Source: an uncultured Opitutia bacterium (GTDB lineage: Bacteria; Verrucomicrobiota; Verrucomicrobiia; Opitutales; Coraliomargaritaceae). From it: a DNA stretch of 7,051 bases. The notes under the pieces were generated by a model, which was given only the letters and a program-made list of their open reading frames with translations, was not told where the DNA came from and searched no databases. Shown here in pieces: positions 5,581-7,051 of the stretch. The translations under genes were made by a program, and so were the position numbers. The stretch lies in the NCBI GenBank assembly GCA_937899295.1, contig CALBPO010000099.1, positions 1 to 7,051 on the forward strand, read 5' to 3'. Each line of letters starts with the position of its first letter. Position 1 is the first letter of the stretch.

Positions 5581-7051
5581 TGGCTGAAGCTGAAGCTACA
5601 CCTCAGGACGTGCTCCGCCAGGGTAACCTAATCATACCGCCTGCGGATACGAGTGATACTGAACTCGTTCGCCGCAGGCGATCTAAAGTCCCTCCGTCTA
5701 AACCCGCCGGATGGCTCGCTTATATTGTCTTGGTCTTACTTACGGTTGTCAGTTACTCACCCATTTTTCTATCAAGTCTCGCATGGTCGGAATACGACCA
5801 AGTTGAGCGAAGTCCTTATCAGTCAATGGACGCATGGACAGAAGCCTGGGCCCTAGAGATGATTCGCACAGAAGACCCCATCACACTAAGTTCTTATTTT
5901 ATAGAGCAGAAAATTCCGTTTGAGCCATCTGACGTTCATCACGCAATCAATCTTTTGCTTCATATCACAGCTGCAATACTTTTACTGAAAAATTTAGAAG
6001 CACTTAAACTGTCCGCAGCCTTTCCAGTCGCACTTATCTTCGCGCTTCATCCGACTGCACTGCAAACGATTTTTTGGTCAGGCTACCGCGAAGAAATAAT
6101 CGGTCTCATCCTGATTCTCGCTGCTTTGTATTTTGGTATTCAAAACCGAAATTCGAGGGACTTCTTAATGCATACAATGATTTGCGTCATTGCTTACATC
6201 TCACATCCTGCCACACTAGTGATCCCCCTGCTGCTTGGTCTTTGTATTTTTTATAAAAATGGATCATCCAGCTTCAAAGACTACAATCGCTTGCTTCCTT
6301 TACTCTGCCTCGCTTTGTTTATTGGTGTGTGGACTCAGGGCGGTAGCACAACTTTAGAGCTTGAATTTGGCGAACGTCTTGGGATCAGCGCACAGAACTT
6401 TTTCTTTTATCTAGAGCAAGCGCTATTTCCATTCGAGAAGGCACTCTTCTATCCTTTCGATCAATCAAAGGGATTTAGCACGGGTGTGCAAAATAGCTTT
6501 TTCCCCATCTTACTCTTAATTCCGTTCTATATATTGCTTGCGATCAATTTACGCAAGACATGGGCAAGGGGTCTCCTGCTAGGCCTCACTGCTTATTTAC
6601 TGCTCATATTTTACGGAATTAGTCAGGTGGGTACCTTTATTGACGGCAGTCTCGCCCTAGAGGATCATTTACAATATGTCGCGTTGCCTATCATCATCGC
6701 CTTGTTTATATGTACTGCGGATGGCATCACAGGCAGTATGGGCTTAAAGGGTAAAATACTTTCGCGCCTAGTTTTTAGCTTATTTGCTGGTATTCAAATG
6801 TTCTTAACCGCATCTTACGCTTACAGTCTGAGTGACCGCGCACAGATGTGGTACAATCTATCTGAGCAGTGGCCAAACGCTTGGATACCCAAATACGCCC
6901 TTATTGATACAATTGAAAAAAGTGGCAAGGAGAGTGATCTTCTGACTAATAATGAAAAGATCGAAATGCTTGAAGATATTTTAGACCAACAACCTGAACG
7001 TATTGAATTGCGCGAAAAGCTAATCCACATCTACCGTCAGGAAGGACAAAA
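5580..7051 (+). CDS. TMTC-like GT-C membrane glycosyltransferase with C-terminal TPR start (partial, 3' end cut)
   Basis: The frame opens at ATG 5580-5582, overlapping the DUF192 stop (TAATG), and runs without a stop to the window edge, giving 490 residues. The N-terminus is cytosolic by the positive-inside rule (RRRR 31-34), followed by a membrane helix (about 44-68). The first external loop carries acidic residues E71 and D73 where GT-C enzymes place the catalytic Asp. Next come VHHAINLLLH (119-128) and FALHPTALQTIFWSGYREE (154-172), which match the pattern of TMTC proteins (HxxNxxxH; FALHP...W..GR). Further helices lie near 198-225, 238-252, 306-324, 329-349, 365-382 and 394-414. EDHLQY (361-366) sits where TMTC proteins have an ERYLY-like motif. 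From about 430 the protein becomes helical and hydrophilic (EMLEDILDQQPERIELREKLIHIY), like the start of TPR repeats. The inferred role is transfer of a lipid-linked sugar to an envelope protein. Donor and acceptor are unknown, and the family match is from pattern memory. Confidence 0.72.
   Translation, partial: MAEAEATPQDVLRQGNLIIPPADTSDTELVRRRRSKVPPSKPAGWLAYIVLVLLTVVSYSPIFLSSLAWSEYDQVERSPYQSMDAWTEAWALEMIRTEDPITLSSYFIEQKIPFEPSDVHHAINLLLHITAAILLLKNLEALKLSAAFPVALIFALHPTALQTIFWSGYREEIIGLILILAALYFGIQNRNSRDFLMHTMICVIAYISHPATLVIPLLLGLCIFYKNGSSSFKDYNRLLPLLCLALFIGVWTQGGSTTLELEFGERLGISAQNFFFYLEQALFPFEKALFYPFDQSKGFSTGVQNSFFPILLLIPFYILLAINLRKTWARGLLLGLTAYLLLIFYGISQVGTFIDGSLALEDHLQYVALPIIIALFICTADGITGSMGLKGKILSRLVFSLFAGIQMFLTASYAYSLSDRAQMWYNLSEQWPNAWIPKYALIDTIEKSGKESDLLTNNEKIEMLEDILDQQPERIELREKLIHIYRQEGQ

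Noticed and set aside
5582..5596. Tandem GCTGAA repeat at the start of the GT-C gene
   Set aside because: Two and a half copies encoding Ala-Glu at a disordered N-terminus is too short to mean more than ordinary coding sequence.
5653..6256. Plus-strand open frames at 5653-5856 and 6074-6256
   Set aside because: They are in other frames inside the long membrane protein gene, which has coherent helices and motifs throughout.
6821..7030. Minus-strand open frame of 69 codons, Ser/Ile/Arg-rich
   Set aside because: It is antisense to the TPR-like end of the GT-C gene and has no recognisable features.

Overview
The window reads as ordinary chromosomal DNA from a free-living Gram-negative bacterium of the PVC group, most likely Verrucomicrobiota (Opitutia/Puniceicoccales-like). 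The pointers are a DapL-type diaminopimelate aminotransferase whose wording resembles verrucomicrobial homologues as I remember them, moderate GC content, and a lack of visible Shine-Dalgarno sequences before all six genes. The taxonomic call is inference from protein character, not from a marker gene. No tRNA, rRNA, transposase, integrase, CRISPR array or phage gene is visible.

Layout. Positions 1-36 hold nothing recognisable. Positions 37-2488 are a minus-strand pair, panC then nadB, with a 4-base gap. PanC makes pantothenate (for CoA) and NadB makes iminoaspartate (for NAD). An 88-base divergent spacer (2489-2576) separates this pair from dapL on the plus strand (2577-3821), which makes LL-diaminopimelate for lysine and peptidoglycan. 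dapL converges on a minus-strand M24-family metallopeptidase (3860-5005), with 38 bases between the two stop codons and a small inverted repeat at the junction. A second divergent spacer (5006-5076) leads into a plus-strand pair. The first gene is a TTG-started, exported DUF192 protein (5077-5580). The second is a long multi-spanning membrane protein (5580-7051, cut by the window edge) whose start overlaps the DUF192 stop in a TAATG junction.

The last gene is the most notable. It is open from 5580 to the end of the window (490 codons, no stop). It has the layout of a TMTC-like GT-C membrane glycosyltransferase: an N-terminal basic cytosolic tail, an acidic first external loop, a histidine-rich second-helix motif, about ten membrane helices, and the start of what looks like a TPR domain. 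Its coupling to an exported DUF192 protein suggests a cell-envelope role.

The first three genes serve core metabolism: NAD, CoA and lysine/cell wall, all linked to aspartate. I see no convincing sign of a wholly new system. The DUF192/GT-C pair is the best candidate for follow-up.
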